In this document: piece by piece, positions 12,118 to 13,273 of the stretch | How the letters are laid out: each line of letters begins with the position of its first letter | How positions within the stretch are numbered: position 1 is the first letter of the stretch | Assembly: GCA_014360855.1 (NCBI GenBank) | Contig: JACIWP010000057.1 | Location: forward strand, 1 to 13,273 | Reading direction: 5' to 3' | From: Anaerolineae bacterium | GTDB taxonomy: Bacteria > Chloroflexota > Anaerolineae > JACIWP01 | DNA: 13,273 nt | Position numbers and translations under genes: made by a program | Notes under the pieces: model-generated | Told to the model about the DNA's origin: nothing | Databases searched by the model: none | Seen by the model: the letters and a program-made list of their open reading frames with translations, nothing else

Positions 12118-13273
12118 GTCCGGCACCTTCCTCACCGGTCGCATATCGCGATATATTCAGCAGAACCCCCACGCCGGCCAGCGCGCTGATCAGCGAAGAA
12201 CCGCCGTAACTCAGGAACGGGAGCGGCATGCCAGTCACCGGCGCCGCGCCGACCGCTACCGCAATGTTAATGAACGCCTGCAGGGTCAGCCACACCGTAA
12301 TGCCCAGCGCCATCAGCATGCTCATCATATCCGGCGCGCGACGCGCAATCTCCAGCCCCTTGCACGCGATCCACATATACACGCCCAGCACCACCAGTGC
12401 TCCCACCAGGCCGAACTCTTCGCCGATCACGGCGAAGATACCGTCCGAATGGGGCAGGATCACGTTGGCTTTGACCTCACCGCCGGCCAACCCCTTGCCG
12501 AAGATGCCGCCGGCCCGCAGGCTCTGGATGAACCAGTACGCCTGGTCATCGGGGTCCACCCATGATGGCTGGCTCCACCGATTGATAAAGCTTTCCGTGC
12601 GATCCCGGGCATAGCCGGCGGAGAAAATGGTGATCCCCGCCACCAGCACGATCACCAGCAGGATAACCGCCACTTCCTTCGGATGTGCGCCGGCGATGAC
12701 GAACATCGCGACCGCCACTATGAGCAGGAGAAGCGCCGTACTCTTATCCGGCTGGGCGAAAATCAAACCACCTACCACACCAAACATGAAACCGTAGGGT
12801 ATCAGCCCGAAGCTGAAACTCTGCAGTTTATCCTTTTTCGATGACAGCCAGATGGCCGCGTACAGTATCATTGCCAGCTTGACGAACTCGCTCGGTTGCA
12901 AGGAACCGTTGAAGAGCGTCCGGGTGGCGTTATACCGTTTATCGCCCACCAACAGCACCAGGAGGAGCACGCTGATGGAGCCGATCAGAAGCTCGACGCT
13001 CCACTCTTTCCAGAACGAATAGCGCACCGTCCAGAACAAGCCCATCGCCGCCAGGCCGATGACCATCCAGAGGATCTGCCGGACGGCGTAATAGTTCAGC
13101 GACTCGTTCAGCGGGACAAAGCGGCCGGGGAGCGAGGCGCTGTAAATCATCAGGACGCCCAGGCACGAAAGCCCCAGCACCGCCACCAGCAGTGCCCAAT
13201 CTGTGCCGGCAAAATTGCTCAGGTCCAATGCATTGTCCCAGCGCTTGCTCTCCAGCCAGCGCCGCAGGCCGGC
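12053..13273 (-). CDS. ftsW: FtsW-type SEDS lipid II polymerase (5' end outside window)
   Basis: SEDS-family glycosyltransferase that polymerises lipid II for the septum together with a class B PBP. Counting from a TTG at 13228, 391 residues carry about ten membrane helices, L-M-I-Y-S-A-S (26-32), Q-P-S-E-F-V-K-L (111-118), Q-P-D-K-S-T-A (159-165, usually Q-P-D-x-G-T), H-S-D-G-I-F-A-V-I-G-E-E (260-271) and P-L-P-F-L-S-Y-G-G-S-S (335-345). The frame stays open for 15 more GC-rich, coding-like codons to the window edge, and the TTG has no clear ribosome-binding site, so the true start is probably beyond the window. The last 21 codons overlap murG. FtsW rather than RodA is inferred from the dcw context and the I-F-A-V-I-G-E-E motif. 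Confidence 0.92.
   Translation of the reverse strand, partial: AGLRRWLESKRWDNALDLSNFAGTDWALLVAVLGLSCLGVLMIYSASLPGRFVPLNESLNYYAVRQILWMVIGLAAMGLFWTVRYSFWKEWSVELLIGSISVLLLVLLVGDKRYNATRTLFNGSLQPSEFVKLAMILYAAIWLSSKKDKLQSFSFGLIPYGFMFGVVGGLIFAQPDKSTALLLLIVAVAMFVIAGAHPKEVAVILLVIVLVAGITIFSAGYARDRTESFINRWSQPSWVDPDDQAYWFIQSLRAGGIFGKGLAGGEVKANVILPHSDGIFAVIGEEFGLVGALVVLGVYMWIACKGLEIARRAPDMMSMLMALGITVWLTLQAFINIAVAVGAAPVTGMPLPFLSYGGSSLISALAGVGVLLNISRYATGEEGAGHASSAVWWRNRRTRLSHPGRR
12126..12133 (-). promoter_or_regulatory. Ribosome-binding site deciding the murG start
   Basis: GAGGAAGG lies eight nt before the ATG at 12117, inside the ftsW coding region. It is the best Shine-Dalgarno in the neighbourhood and fixes the start directly before M-R-A-V-L-C-G-G-G-T-G-G-H. 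Confidence 0.6.

Noticed and set aside
1..13273. Mobile element, CRISPR array, toxin-antitoxin or defence module
   Set aside because: No regularly spaced direct repeats, transposase or recombinase motifs, or unassigned multi-gene stretch were seen; the minus strand is filled with housekeeping genes.

Overview
The window carries one strand-coherent block: every gene that can be supported lies on the minus strand. In the direction of transcription (high to low coordinates) the order is ftsW, murG, a CvpA-like membrane-protein gene, murC, murB, ddl, ftsQ, ftsA, ftsZ, then a 361-bp regulatory gap, nrdR and nrdJ, and at the left edge a promoter with the first codons of a further gene. The first nine genes are a division and cell wall (dcw) cluster. 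The last two are a deoxyribonucleotide synthesis operon: the repressor NrdR and a class II (adenosylcobalamin-dependent) ribonucleotide reductase.

Organism (inference): a GC-rich bacterium that makes peptidoglycan with D-Ala-D-Ala stems and divides with FtsZ/FtsA/FtsQ/FtsW. A B12-dependent RNR under NrdR, a MurG with an L-P-D-x-E-P-G segment instead of the usual H-E-x-N segment, and the compact dcw order suggest Chloroflexota, perhaps Anaerolineae-like. This rests on remembered family patterns and no database search was possible.

Layout. 10.3-13.3 kb: ftsW (5' end beyond the window) overlaps murG by 65 nt; murG abuts the CvpA-like gene (TAAATG), which overlaps murC (TGATG). 6.8-10.3 kb: murC, murB and ddl overlap (14 nt, then ATGA), and ftsQ follows after 9 nt, so this is one translationally coupled unit. 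3.4-6.0 kb: ftsA and ftsZ are set off by AT-richer gaps of about 75-90 nt; the ftsQ-ftsA gap holds promoter-like -10 elements. 3.08-3.44 kb: a foldable ftsZ 3' region and a strong terminator, then two candidate promoters and a pair of NrdR-box-like palindromes exactly 31 bp apart. 0.16-3.08 kb: nrdR and nrdJ. 0-0.16 kb: a perfect 28-bp palindrome (probable terminator) followed closely by a near-consensus promoter (TTGGCA-N17-TATAAT) for the next gene.

How the genes work together: MurB and MurC build UDP-MurNAc and add the first L-Ala; Ddl supplies D-Ala-D-Ala; MurG completes lipid II; FtsW polymerises it at the septum; FtsZ, FtsA and FtsQ organise the divisome. NrdR would sense (d)ATP and repress its own operon, matching dNTP supply to growth.

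I found no mobile element, CRISPR array, tRNA, rRNA or obvious defence system. The least ordinary signals are the strong excess of the palindrome GCCGGC across coding and non-coding DNA, the CvpA-like gene embedded between murG and murC, the altered MurG motif, and the nrdR control region.
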